Below, piece after piece: positions 1-8,161 of a stretch of 64,000 nucleotides of DNA; positions within the stretch are counted from its first letter, which is position 1, and each line of letters begins with the position of its first letter. Position numbers and translations under genes: made by a program. The DNA comes from JAEYZS01 sp964469265 (lineage in GTDB: Bacteria; Bdellovibrionota; Bdellovibrionia; Bdellovibrionales; JAEYZS01). Location: the NCBI GenBank assembly GCA_964469265.1, contig CAYXYF010000008.1, forward strand, positions 10,441-74,440, given 5' to 3'. The notes beneath the pieces were generated by a model. That model was given only the letters and a program-made list of their open reading frames with translations. It had not been told where the DNA came from and searched no databases.

Positions 1-642
1 CGCTCGCAGGGCTCTTTTGAAGGGAATCATTTCTCGGTTCATTAAGACTTCTAAAGTGGTATCGGCTTGGATAGGAAGATCGTGGTGACTGTCCAATAAA
101 GTATCGCCATGACCAGGAAAGTGTTTTGGACAAGCCATGATTCCTGATTTCAAATACCCTCGGACAAGAGCAGAAGACAATTTTGCGACCTGCTCAGGAT
201 CACTTCCGATAGATCTATCGCCGATGACTTCGTTTTTTGGGTTGGTTAGAATATCCACGCAAGGAGCAAAGTTGACGTTAATTCCAGCCGCTTTGAGTTC
301 TTGCCCCATGTTTTCAGCCATTTCAAAAGCCGTTGAAGCAGAGTCAAGTTCTCCAAGTTTTTTAATTGGTGGCCAGATAGTAAATGGGTCTTTTAGACGA
401 GCAACCCTTCCGCCTTCCATATCGATGCCAATAAACAGTGGAGACTTATCGGGTCTTTGATTTTTAAGAGAGTGAAGCTCAGTAGTGAGTTGGATAAGTT
501 CTTCAAGTGTTGAAATATTACGACCAAATAAAACAACGCCACCGATATTATTTTCGACGATAAATTTTTTTTCTGAAGAGGTAAGAGAAGTCCCGCTTAG
601 ACCAATAAAAAGAAGTTGGCCAACTTTTTTGAGAGTATCCAT
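1..642 (-). CDS. nagZ: Beta-N-acetylhexosaminidase NagZ (3'-truncated by window edge)
   Basis: Cytoplasmic glycoside hydrolase family 3 enzyme that removes GlcNAc from GlcNAc-1,6-anhydroMurNAc during peptidoglycan recycling. I translated it directly because the frame runs off position 1. 214 codons are present, about 60 % of the family length. Visible motifs are GIDMEGGRV near residue 73, the NFAPCVDI strand, and KHFPGHGD followed by DSH, which carries the NagZ-type His/Asp catalytic dyad. The start at 642 is supported by AGGTGG about 6 nt upstream. It lies 46 bp downstream of dppC on the same strand and is probably the last known gene of that operon. The catalytic loop is intact; only the C-terminus is missing. 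Family assignment is firm. Confidence 0.93.
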   Translation of the reverse strand, partial: MDTLKKVGQLLFIGLSGTSLTSSEKKFIVENNIGGVVLFGRNISTLEELIQLTTELHSLKNQRPDKSPLFIGIDMEGGRVARLKDPFTIWPPIKKLGELDSASTAFEMAENMGQELKAAGINVNFAPCVDILTNPKNEVIGDRSIGSDPEQVAKLSSALVRGYLKSGIMACPKHFPGHGDTLLDSHHDLPIQADTTLEVLMNREMIPFKRALRA

Positions 643-688
643 GATATCCACCTAACGTTCCGCTTTATCTTAGAATTATATTAGAACA

Positions 689-1531
689 TTAGTTTTTCTT
701 AGGATCAAGATAGTCTCGCAAGCCATCTCCGAATAGATTAAAGCCCAGTACGAGAAGAACTATGGCAACTCCAGGAAATACACTGACATGTGGTGCTTCA
801 ATTAAAATCTTTCGACCAGCATTAAGTAGTGCCCCCCATGTAGGTGTTGTCGGTGGGGCACCAAGCCCTAAGAAGCTTAGTGAGGATTCTGAAATAATTG
901 TTCCAGCCATAGCGAATGAACATTGGACAACGACGGGTCCTACAAGGTTTGGCCAAACGTGTAGGATCACAATGCGGAGCGGGTTTGCGCCAAGTGCTTT
1001 TGCAGACTGAATAAATTCTTTTGATTTCACATGGAGAACTTCCGCTCGCACGAGGCGCGCGTAGCTGGCCCATCCTGTAATACACATAGCAAAGATCAAG
1101 TTATTAATGGATGGTCCTAAAACTGCGACCAAAGTAATGGCAAGAAGAAAACCAGGGAATGCATATAGCATATCCACAATTCTCATAAAGAATTGATCGG
1201 CGCGGCCACCCATGTACCCTGCAATAGAACCAATCATGAGACCAATAATCAAACAAATCGATACAACACTAATTGCAACATAAAAACTGATTCTTGATCC
1301 ATAGACAACTTTGGAAAAAACATCGCTGCCGTCTTGGTCAAGACCAAACCAATGTTGGGCTGATGGAGGTTGATATCTGTTTTCAAGAGACATTGCGTTC
1401 GGATCATGGGTCGCAATCCAGGGTGCAAGAAGGGCTACTACTAATACGGTGAATATAATTGATCCGCCAACAAAAATTAAAATATTGCGCTTGTTAAAAA
1501 TTCTTTTAGACAAGGGCTTTTTGTTAGTCAC
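689..1531 (-). CDS. dppC: ABC dipeptide/oligopeptide transporter permease (DppC/OppC type)
   Basis: Inner-membrane permease subunit of a peptide-importing ABC transporter. The 280 residues match the family length: an OppC_N-type first helix (residues about 15-40, followed by APWIATHDP), the periplasmic segment HWFGLDQDGSDVFSKVVYGSR, then five helices with the cytoplasmic EAA loop (AKALGANPLRIVILHVWPN) and the C-terminal LGFNLFGDGLRDYLDP signature. Its start codon overlaps the stop of the DppB-type gene by 4 bp (ATGA), showing translational coupling. No ATPase or substrate-binding protein is in the window, so the substrate is unknown. The nagZ neighbour suggests murein peptides, which is inference. 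DppC, OppC and GsiD cannot be told apart from sequence alone. Confidence 0.9.
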   Translation of the reverse strand: MTNKKPLSKRIFNKRNILIFVGGSIIFTVLVVALLAPWIATHDPNAMSLENRYQPPSAQHWFGLDQDGSDVFSKVVYGSRISFYVAISVVSICLIIGLMIGSIAGYMGGRADQFFMRIVDMLYAFPGFLLAITLVAVLGPSINNLIFAMCITGWASYARLVRAEVLHVKSKEFIQSAKALGANPLRIVILHVWPNLVGPVVVQCSFAMAGTIISESSLSFLGLGAPPTTPTWGALLNAGRKILIEAPHVSVFPGVAIVLLVLGFNLFGDGLRDYLDPKKN

Positions 1532-2448
1532 GATAGCCTCACTTTTGGATTTGCAATAGCGTAGGCAATGTCAGTTAAAAGATTGACCGTCACATAGATA
1601 AAAGAAATTAAAAGGACGCAGCCCTGTACGACAGGATAATTTCTTTGTTGAATCGCTTCATAAAAAAGAGATCCTATTCCAGGCCAATCAAAAATTGTCT
1701 CTGTAATAACGGTTCCCGTCAGAAGCGCACCAAATTGTAGACCAACAATTGTAATAATCGGTATAAGGGCATTTCTTAAAGCGTGTTTGAATAAAACTGT
1801 AATCTTGGGGACGCCTTTTGAGACTGCAGTACGAATATAATCTTCTTTAATGGTTTCAAGCATGGATGCTCTTGTCATACGCATAAGAATGGCGCTGAGA
1901 GATAATCCCAAACATACTGCAGGTAAAATAACATGGGACCAACCCCCACGACCGCTGACAGGAAACAAATCAAGGTAGATAGAAAATATTAAAATCATCA
2001 TAGGACCCGTCCAAAAACTTGGAAGAGACATGCCTAAAAGACCTCCGACCAAAACGGAGTTATCAACGGGTCCATACTGTTTGATGGAAGCTAAGACTCC
2101 CAGAGGTATCCCGATGATCATAGAAATAAAAACTGCAACGAACGCTAGTTCCATAGTTGCGGGTAAGCGCTCTAAAATTTCAGTTGAGACAGGCTTTCTG
2201 GAAAAAAGGGATTTTCCCAAATCAAGGGTTGGTAAACCTAACATGAAGTTTTTGTATTGAGTGCCCAGAGGAAGGTTTAATCCTAGCTCTGTTCGAAGAG
2301 CCTCTTTGTCTACTGAAGACGCTTGATCTCCCAGCATAATATCGATGGGATCGCCGGGAACAAAGTGAATTAAAAAAAATGTAAGTGTGGCTACACCAAG
2401 TAGAACGGGAATAGTAAATATTATTCTTCTAATGATGTAATCAAACAT
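1528..2448 (-). CDS. dppB: ABC dipeptide/oligopeptide transporter permease (DppB/OppB type)
   Basis: First permease subunit of the same peptide importer. The 306 residues show the standard DppB plan: N-terminal helix MFDYIIRRIIFTIPVLLGVATLTFFLIHFVPGDP, typical of the family, then a periplasmic stretch with RTELGLNLPLGTQY, then five helices. The EAA-type loop is TAVSKGVPKITVLFKHALRN, and the C-terminus has the TETIFDWPGIGSLFYEAIQQRNYP signature in parts. AGGG about 8 nt upstream supports the ATG at 2448. It starts 9 bp after the stop of the DUF3108-like gene and overlaps dppC by 4 bp, so all are probably co-transcribed. Confidence 0.9.
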   Translation of the reverse strand: MFDYIIRRIIFTIPVLLGVATLTFFLIHFVPGDPIDIMLGDQASSVDKEALRTELGLNLPLGTQYKNFMLGLPTLDLGKSLFSRKPVSTEILERLPATMELAFVAVFISMIIGIPLGVLASIKQYGPVDNSVLVGGLLGMSLPSFWTGPMMILIFSIYLDLFPVSGRGGWSHVILPAVCLGLSLSAILMRMTRASMLETIKEDYIRTAVSKGVPKITVLFKHALRNALIPIITIVGLQFGALLTGTVITETIFDWPGIGSLFYEAIQQRNYPVVQGCVLLISFIYVTVNLLTDIAYAIANPKVRLS

Positions 2449-2457
2449 TCGTAACCC

Positions 2458-3306
2458 TTAGTTGCCTTTTTTTGCCGGAAGATCTTTTCCTGGTGGAACG
2501 GTCATTCCCTTCGGGTATCCAGATGGTTCCGTAAACTCTTTTTTTGCAGCTTCCCTTGGTTTTGCGAGATGGCTATCGGCAGGTATTGTTTTAAATAACG
2601 CGCGAATACTTTTTGTTGAGGATGGAAATCCTCTGGTCGCTTCAGCCTGTGTTGCAGCTTTTAGCTGGATTCCACTAACTGGTTGTCTGGTTTGGATGAC
2701 CTCTCCAATTGGAGTGATGTTGCTAATGGAGCGGATGTCCTTAAAGCGTGTTAAAACTTTAAACGACTGATGACCGTCGATTTCTTCCATTTCCGTAACG
2801 TCGGCATAACCTGTAAAAGCCTTAGCATCTTCTTCTGCGATGGCTTCGTATTGGAATGAAACCCCGCTTTTAAGCCCCTCTTTGTTTTGCAAGATCATGT
2901 AAACTAAAAAGTAAGAAAGAAACGTACCCTTTTTTATTTTTGACTGAGTAGTTTGAGTTTCACTGTTTGTGGTGATTTTAGCTGTCATGTTATCACCTTT
3001 AAAGCTTGCATCGATTAGCTTCACCGTTTTTCCAACCTGTGTTGTGTACTGATAAGATATCGGAGCGAACCCATCTGTTGATAGAGCGGTTACACTTTCT
3101 GTAACGTCTCCGCCAAGAGCATTTGTTTTCATAAAAGAAGTAAATTTAAATTGCTTGTTCTTTTCTAAAAACTCATAGCGCTGTACCAGATAACCAACGT
3201 GCTGCTGTCCCGAAAGAATTTGGAACCAGCCTTCTTGAAGAACTTTGGCTGATACAGGTGAAAGATTAAAAAAAGAGATGATTAATAGTAGTGCAATAAA
3301 TTTCAT
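2458..3306 (-). CDS. Secreted protein, DUF3108-like
   Basis: Probable periplasmic protein of 282 residues with no known enzymatic activity. I chose the ATG at 3306 because it opens a clean signal peptide (MKFIALLLIISFFNLSPVSA) and has AGGGG about 9 nt upstream; a longer frame reaches 3333. The mature part is beta-rich, with a repeated pattern of alternating hydrophobic strands (GWFQILSGQQHVGYLVQRYEF), as in DUF3108-type proteins, whose fold resembles lipoprotein-carrier barrels. The C-terminus is Lys/Pro-rich (KDLPAKKGN). It is the first gene of the dppB-dppC-nagZ set. Membership of DUF3108 is a judgement from overall pattern and needs a profile search. Confidence 0.6.
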   Translation of the reverse strand: MKFIALLLIISFFNLSPVSAKVLQEGWFQILSGQQHVGYLVQRYEFLEKNKQFKFTSFMKTNALGGDVTESVTALSTDGFAPISYQYTTQVGKTVKLIDASFKGDNMTAKITTNSETQTTQSKIKKGTFLSYFLVYMILQNKEGLKSGVSFQYEAIAEEDAKAFTGYADVTEMEEIDGHQSFKVLTRFKDIRSISNITPIGEVIQTRQPVSGIQLKAATQAEATRGFPSSTKSIRALFKTIPADSHLAKPREAAKKEFTEPSGYPKGMTVPPGKDLPAKKGN

Positions 3307-3433
3307 GAGATGACCCCTATGATGAATGTCCAATAATTGTAAATGGAGCTGAAATGCCTGTCATGCAGTATTTAGTCGTAAGTCTAGTCAAATATTAGTC
3401 TAGAGAGTATCGACTTTGCACGGGCAAATAAGT

Positions 3434-3439
3434 GATAAT
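3434..3439 (+). promoter_or_regulatory. Candidate -10 box of a leaderless transcript (TadG-like gene)
   Basis: GATAAT ends 7 nt before the ATG at 3447 and no ribosome binding site is present between them. The geometry would place transcription start on or next to the ATG. No convincing -35 box lies at 16-18 nt, so this is the weaker kind of evidence among the similar sites in this window. Confidence 0.3.
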
Positions 3440-3446
3440 TTGGTAT

Positions 3447-5483
3447 ATGACTGAGCACCAAGAGTTTGCATCACCGCACAAATCTGAGCGGGGCCAAATG
3501 GCCATTTTTATTGCACTAATATTTCAAGTGCTCTTCGTGTTTTTCGCTATGATTGTAAACGTTGGACTCATCGTCCATGACAAAATCAATCTTCAAAACT
3601 CTGTTGATATTGCTGCGTACTATGCGGCACAAAGGCAAGCTGAAATTCTAAATGGGATTGCTCACCATAACTATCAAATCAGACAAGCATGGAAGCTCTT
3701 AAGCTGGAGAATTCGTGTTTTAGGAGATTTAGGCTACCGTGGGCATCCGTTACAACAAACCATGGGGAATAATTTAGAAGACCGCGGCGCTTATGGTGAA
3801 ACGGGAGCACAATCATACCGAGTGCCGTCGATTTGCATAAACCATGGTGCGTGGGGAAGTCGTCAGAACGCCTGTTACGACGGGAAAATTTCAATTCCGC
3901 AGATTCCAGAATTTAAAATGATCAATATTTTTTCTCCGTTTAACTTTATTTTCTCGATGGGAGTCGACACGCTCCGAGATGCTCAGGATATGGATGGTAC
4001 AAAAACGGGTCCAAGAAACTTTAATATTGCTTTAAGGTGGATGCATGCTTACCGGGTGCAAGTTGCCAGATCAAAAGAAGTAATTAGAGCATATGCTGAT
4101 TTACTCTCTGAGGGTGCAACAGACTTTAAAGATATCAGTGGTCACTCTGTCAGTGCGGGCGCATATAAAACGCTGATGAATAATTTAACCCGTGCAAACT
4201 TAAGAGCAATGGCAGAAGAGGAGAGTTTTAAAATATTTAACTCTCTCGGTGTTTCAGAAGGTAATCGCAAGCGTTGGTTAAACGAAGTCCCGATTTTCCC
4301 AGTTGTTTTCTATACGGACCTTCTCAAGGTGCCAGGCGGGTGGAGCGGAGAAGTAAAACCTATTATAGGGACCGACCAAGCCAACAGGCCCCAACATAAT
4401 TTAAATCCAAATGATACGGAAGATACTATAAGAAATGAACCCAACAGTGTTGATGATCTTTTCCACTCGATTTTTGGAGTGGAAAAAAATCCATGGATGA
4501 TGGCCTATGTGGGTGTGTATGCAGAAACCCGACCACGAAAGCCTTATCTTCCATTTGGTAAACCCATCACATTAAAGGCCAAGGCATTTGCAAAACCCTT
4601 CGGCGGAAGAATAGGTCCGTGGCACTACGCAATTTGGCCGCAAGATTCAACGAAGTCATTTGCAAGTAATAGCCAGAGAACAGACCCTCTAACTCCTATT
4701 CCGTTGGACCCTGATTCAGGTGCAGTCAATGCAAGCCCTGCTGAGAGAAACTTGGCTGTACCGAATTACTCAAGGTTTCCTGGTGATCGTTTAGGATTAA
4801 ACTCCATGGCCGCGCTGGCTTTGTTTAAAGAAAAATTTGATGCTCATATCAAGTCTGGCGATACAATCCATCCCGCATTCTATAGCGGAACTCCGTTAGG
4901 AGATGATGGCTTGGCTTTCGCGGCACCCACTTTGGCTGAGCACAACAAGATGAATCCATCCTTAGGATACCCTGCACCCTGGATCAGAGAGTTTGAAATG
5001 GCGGCGATTGCTCCAGATTTGTTTGATGCAACTTACTACTCCATTGATCGAGAATATTATAGAAATTACTCTCAGCCATCCTTAAATGCGCGTGTGATTC
5101 AGAATGTTTCCTTTGATGCAGGTTCGAAAAAACCTGATCATATTAAGAGTGCCGCAGATCAAGTTTCGGTTGCAACTCGTGTGGCTTCAGTGAACATGAA
5201 TTTTTGGAAGATAAAAGATCCTCACCATCTTTTAACAGGATGGGCACCGTCAGGTCCTTTTAGATATGCCTTTCCCCCATCATTTGGTAAGTGTGATAAT
5301 GAATCCAGTGATGCAGCATCAGTCCCTGGAAAGTGTGCAGTCGGTGGCAGAGTAGGATATTCTGTTAAAATTGTTTCAGAAGACTATCTTCAAAGCACAA
5401 GTCTTCCCCTCGGAGGGCAAGGTGTGGTAGGGAAATTAAAGAACCCTCCGCCGTCTTGTACATCAGCTTCTTCTTGCTGGTAG
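3447..5483 (+). CDS. Large TadE/TadG-type pilus-assembly-like protein
   Basis: The 678-residue protein begins with the hallmark of TadE/TadF/TadG pseudopilin-like proteins: a short polar leader ending in RGQMAIFIALIFQ, a single hydrophobic helix (residues about 20-45) and then DKINLQNSVDIAAYYAAQRQ, the conserved Asn-x-Val-Asp-x-Ala-Ala segment. The remainder, about 600 residues, is a long extracytoplasmic region without a recognisable von Willebrand domain. It ends with four Cys residues (CTSASSCW and others). I prefer the ATG at 3447 over an in-frame GTG at 3432; neither has a ribosome binding site. No other tad/flp genes are nearby. It converges on two Gly-rich secreted proteins only 5 bp away, so a common surface function is possible but unproven. 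Confidence 0.65.
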   Translation: MTEHQEFASPHKSERGQMAIFIALIFQVLFVFFAMIVNVGLIVHDKINLQNSVDIAAYYAAQRQAEILNGIAHHNYQIRQAWKLLSWRIRVLGDLGYRGHPLQQTMGNNLEDRGAYGETGAQSYRVPSICINHGAWGSRQNACYDGKISIPQIPEFKMINIFSPFNFIFSMGVDTLRDAQDMDGTKTGPRNFNIALRWMHAYRVQVARSKEVIRAYADLLSEGATDFKDISGHSVSAGAYKTLMNNLTRANLRAMAEEESFKIFNSLGVSEGNRKRWLNEVPIFPVVFYTDLLKVPGGWSGEVKPIIGTDQANRPQHNLNPNDTEDTIRNEPNSVDDLFHSIFGVEKNPWMMAYVGVYAETRPRKPYLPFGKPITLKAKAFAKPFGGRIGPWHYAIWPQDSTKSFASNSQRTDPLTPIPLDPDSGAVNASPAERNLAVPNYSRFPGDRLGLNSMAALALFKEKFDAHIKSGDTIHPAFYSGTPLGDDGLAFAAPTLAEHNKMNPSLGYPAPWIREFEMAAIAPDLFDATYYSIDREYYRNYSQPSLNARVIQNVSFDAGSKKPDHIKSAADQVSVATRVASVNMNFWKIKDPHHLLTGWAPSGPFRYAFPPSFGKCDNESSDAASVPGKCAVGGRVGYSVKIVSEDYLQSTSLPLGGQGVVGKLKNPPPSCTSASSCW

Positions 5484-5488
5484 ATTTA

Positions 5489-6397
5489 TTATGGATTGAG
5501 AGTAGATTTTTTAGCTTCGTATCTTCTGTGAATCATTTTAAAGATGTCATCTTGTGCGACACCAATTTGATCAGAGCCAAATTTCTTTTCAAGACCTGCA
5601 ACACCACGATTAGCATCGACAATTTTTTTATTTCGAAGGTTAGAAAGATATTTATTCATATCAAAGCCTTCTTCTGGTTCGCTATCATATCCTCGACCTG
5701 GCGCAAGCGGACTACCGCCACCACCGCCAAGATCCCCACCAGAAAATCTTGATGCGGCTTTAAGATCTTTTGCGGCAGATGCTTTTAAATCTGCAATATC
5801 AGAGTCTGTAAAACCAAGGCTTCTAAGACCAGCTTCAGTTCCCAAAGTCGATGCAGCGATCGCGCCCTTTGGAGTATTGATTGCGTTTGCATTTTCGTCG
5901 TAAGAATAACCTTTATCTGCAAGCTTATCGATTTCTTTATTAAGATCATTTTGGATTTTGCGTAAGTCTCCACCGATGATATCTTTTGCTCCACCAGGGA
6001 GGGTTCCGCCAGCAATAGCATCATGACCTCCATTCGGAAGAAGACCTTGTCCGCCGCCAGGATTGTAAGGGTTGCTTCCCCCATTATAACCCACACCGTT
6101 TCCAGAACAGTAAGCGCCAATACAATCTGTTGCACTCACGGTTTTACCAGAGTCACTAGCACCTTTAAGAGCTTGCGCAGCTTGTGCAAAGGCCATAACT
6201 GCCATGATACAATAGCCCCAAGCACCAGAGCACTTTTTTGACCACTTCTCGCCGTCGTTCATATTCTTAACAGTACTAACCATATAGGTTCCAACGGCTG
6301 CAGAGGCAGCAGCATTCATAATATCTGCGGACTGGGCACGAGGAAGGTGGACAAGACTAAAAACTGCGATCAATGTAACTAAAACTTTTAACTTCAT
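5489..6397 (-). CDS. Secreted Gly-rich protein with conserved C-terminal tail
   Basis: Function not recognised. A signal peptide (MKLKVLVTLIAVFSLVHLPRAQSA) precedes an Ala-rich hydrophobic section with Cys residues near CSGAWGYC and CIGAYC, then a low-complexity Gly/Asn/Pro region (GYNGGSNPYNPGGGQ), a helical part and a second Gly run (GGDLGGGGGSPLAPG). The last 20 residues, DIFKMIHRRYEAKKSTLNP, resemble the end of the protein encoded just upstream. AAGGA 6 nt before the ATG supports the start. It lies 9 bp after that gene, so the two form an operon. 302 residues. A structural or surface-exposed role fits the composition, but this is inference. Confidence 0.7.
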   Translation of the reverse strand: MKLKVLVTLIAVFSLVHLPRAQSADIMNAAASAAVGTYMVSTVKNMNDGEKWSKKCSGAWGYCIMAVMAFAQAAQALKGASDSGKTVSATDCIGAYCSGNGVGYNGGSNPYNPGGGQGLLPNGGHDAIAGGTLPGGAKDIIGGDLRKIQNDLNKEIDKLADKGYSYDENANAINTPKGAIAASTLGTEAGLRSLGFTDSDIADLKASAAKDLKAASRFSGGDLGGGGGSPLAPGRGYDSEPEEGFDMNKYLSNLRNKKIVDANRGVAGLEKKFGSDQIGVAQDDIFKMIHRRYEAKKSTLNP

Positions 6398-6406
6398 CGT
6401 TTATCC

Positions 6407-7807
6407 TTAAGGCATCAGCTCTGGTCGTTTCTCGTTCATCTTACGAGTTACTTTTTGCCAGTTTGTTAATCCATTTGCTTTGGTAATCGTAGGATCAGCA
6501 TAGCCAGCACTTGCAGGATTTCTGGTTGGATCTTTTTTACCGCCTGGTAAGAAAGCTTTTAAATCAATTCCGCTATCTTTTGTATTGCCACTGCCGCCTC
6601 TAGCGCCACCGCCACCGAAGGATCCGTTTCCATATCCGCCGCCAGCGCCGCCAACTATACCTCCGCCGCTACCGCCTCTTGTTCCGTAAAGAATATCTTT
6701 ATCGAGGGGCTCTTGGTTTGAACCTGTACCTTCATTAGAGCCAAAAGCGAAACTTCCACCGCCACCATCAAGGCCGCCGCCACCGCCGCCGCCTTGTTGC
6801 GCGTTGACTCTTGCAGCGCTACCTTGTTGATCGCCGTTTCCGCCGTAATCGTAGTCACGCGCAAAAGCGTCGTCATTAAAATCTAAACTGCCTGGACCTG
6901 GAACACCGCCTGGAACTGGAGAGTTTGGACTTGCAGGTCCACCGATTGTTGTACAGTTTGGAGAGAAAGGATTGTTCACACAAGTACAGTATTGTAAGTT
7001 TTGAGATGCATAGTCTGGATTGCTACAATTGTTCATAGCGATCTTACACTTAGGATGATCTTGTCTTCCAGGCTTCAAACAAAACTGAGTACACTCTTCA
7101 TCATTGAAAGCAGCATCACCCTGACATTTCCCCGCAACCGCATCAGCACAAGCCTGAGACCCAATCATCGCAGTCGCAGATTGAATAGCTTGGCCAGTGG
7201 CAGCTTTAGCGTAAGTTTCGTAATCTTCACACTGCAAGATTCCTGCCTCATCGTCTGTACAAGATTTTTTACACCTGCTGACGGCACGTTGGCACATCCC
7301 TGCTACAGCGGCGTTGCTGATACCACTCATTTGATATATTTGTTGCGCCGATTCGCAGGCCTTCTTCATATTGCCGTTAGCTTTGGCAGACTCCATGGCT
7401 CCAACTAAGCTCAATGCCAAGGGCGCGTATTGCGATAACTCTGCTCCTCTACACTGTGATTTCGTTTTATTGAGCGCTTCGCCACACTTATCCCCTACGA
7501 CAGCAGTATTTCCACGAGGGCCCACTACAACTGCATTTTTTTCTCCGTTTCCTAGGACGCAAGTGAAATTAAAGCCGTCAGTACTTACGGGAGCGTACAA
7601 AATACTTTGACACTCCCATTGTTTTGTAACGGAATTAAATCGGGCTGGCATGGTTGCCTCGTAGGACGTAGAACCAATTGCAACAGCATGGGGATTCTGA
7701 TTATTAGTCGGCTGTGAAGCAGATAGATCTCCACCGAACCCACTGAAATCTGCGTTTACAGTCATCGTAAAAAGTAAAAAAGAGACTATCGATAAATATG
7801 TTTTCAT
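6407..7807 (-). CDS. Secreted Cys- and Gly-rich protein
   Basis: Function not recognised. I placed the start at the ATG at 7807 because it opens a signal peptide (MKTYLSIVSFLLFTMTVNA); a frame extension to 7840 lacks one and also lacks a ribosome binding site. The mature N-terminal half has about 20 Cys residues, many paired within short loops (CRGAELSQ, CQRAVSRCKKSC, CSNPDYASQNLQYCTC), implying a disulfide-rich periplasmic or surface domain. The C-terminal half is Gly/Ser/Asn-rich and probably disordered. It ends with NWQKVTRKMNEKRPELMP, similar to the tail of the following gene. 466 residues. Its Gly-codon runs make local GCC/GCG-rich tracts unlike the rest of the window. Confidence 0.7.
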   Translation of the reverse strand: MKTYLSIVSFLLFTMTVNADFSGFGGDLSASQPTNNQNPHAVAIGSTSYEATMPARFNSVTKQWECQSILYAPVSTDGFNFTCVLGNGEKNAVVVGPRGNTAVVGDKCGEALNKTKSQCRGAELSQYAPLALSLVGAMESAKANGNMKKACESAQQIYQMSGISNAAVAGMCQRAVSRCKKSCTDDEAGILQCEDYETYAKAATGQAIQSATAMIGSQACADAVAGKCQGDAAFNDEECTQFCLKPGRQDHPKCKIAMNNCSNPDYASQNLQYCTCVNNPFSPNCTTIGGPASPNSPVPGGVPGPGSLDFNDDAFARDYDYGGNGDQQGSAARVNAQQGGGGGGGLDGGGGSFAFGSNEGTGSNQEPLDKDILYGTRGGSGGGIVGGAGGGYGNGSFGGGGARGGSGNTKDSGIDLKAFLPGGKKDPTRNPASAGYADPTITKANGLTNWQKVTRKMNEKRPELMP

Positions 7808-7928
7808 ACATAACTTTATCGGATGAAAGGCTAGGAACATTTAGCGATTTGTTTCAGTTTGTGATGTTTCAAATTAAGACAAATTGGAAAGAATGTTGCG
7901 GAACTGTTGTGCGCTTTATACTATAGCA

Positions 7929-8028
7929 NNNNNNNNNNNNNNNNNNNNNNNNNNNNNNNNNNNNNNNNNNNNNNNNNNNNNNNNNNNNNNNNNNNNNNNN
8001 NNNNNNNNNNNNNNNNNNNNNNNNNNNN
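7929..8028. other. Assembly gap (100 N)
   Basis: Exactly 100 undetermined bases, the usual placeholder for a gap of unknown length. It interrupts the tandem array of HExxH-protein genes, and a repeated unit there is the likely reason for the break. Distances across this point cannot be trusted. The 88 bp to its left (7841-7928) show no recognisable gene. On the minus strand they contain a short open frame ending in a TGA at about 7872, which could be the tail of a gene hidden in the gap. Confidence 0.98.
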
Positions 8029-8090
8029 ATTGTGCAGCAACAAGAGGACTCGCTGAAATTATAAAAATCGCTATAATTCTTAATATCCAT
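8029..8090 (-). pseudogene. 5' end of a third secreted array gene, cut by gap and out of frame
   Basis: An ATG at 8090 has AGGAG 5 nt upstream, but its frame gives a non-secretory peptide (MDIKNYSDFYNF). Shifting by one base right after the start codon gives ILRIIAIFIISASPLVAAQ, a near-perfect signal peptide ending in an Ala-x-Ala-type site. One extra G in ATGG explains this. It is either a sequencing error at the contig end or a real frameshift. The 22 bp before the ATG resemble those before the gene starting at 9547, and the same 50-bp repeat stands in front of both. It is therefore probably another member of the HExxH family. The rest lies in the gap. Confidence 0.5.
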
Positions 8091-8111
8091 TCGCTCTCCT
8101 AGAGTAGAATC

Positions 8112-8161
8112 CTTATGCCATAGGTTTACGGCAGGGAATGATATGTAATGAATTTAGTTGT
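8112..8161. repeat. 50-bp direct repeat, copy 1
   Basis: Identical over all 50 bases to 9568-9617, offset 1456 bp. On the coding (minus) strand it begins in the last codons of the gene at 8154-8858, includes its TAA stop and ends 22 bp before the next start codon. It can form a small RNA hairpin (GCCGTA / TATGGC with loop AACC, one G-U pair). Confidence 0.95.

Noticed and set aside
137..460. Plus-strand open frame of 107 codons at the left edge
   Set aside because: It is antisense to nagZ, whose translated motifs are unmistakable.
762..1085. Two open frames (plus and minus) inside dppC
   Set aside because: Shadows of dppC: no ribosome binding sites, and composition like frame-shifted coding DNA.
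6580..6800. Repeated CCGCCG/CCACCG tract resembling a tandem repeat or CRISPR
   Set aside because: It is the codon pattern of Gly runs in the 6407-7807 gene, with no regular spacer or unit.
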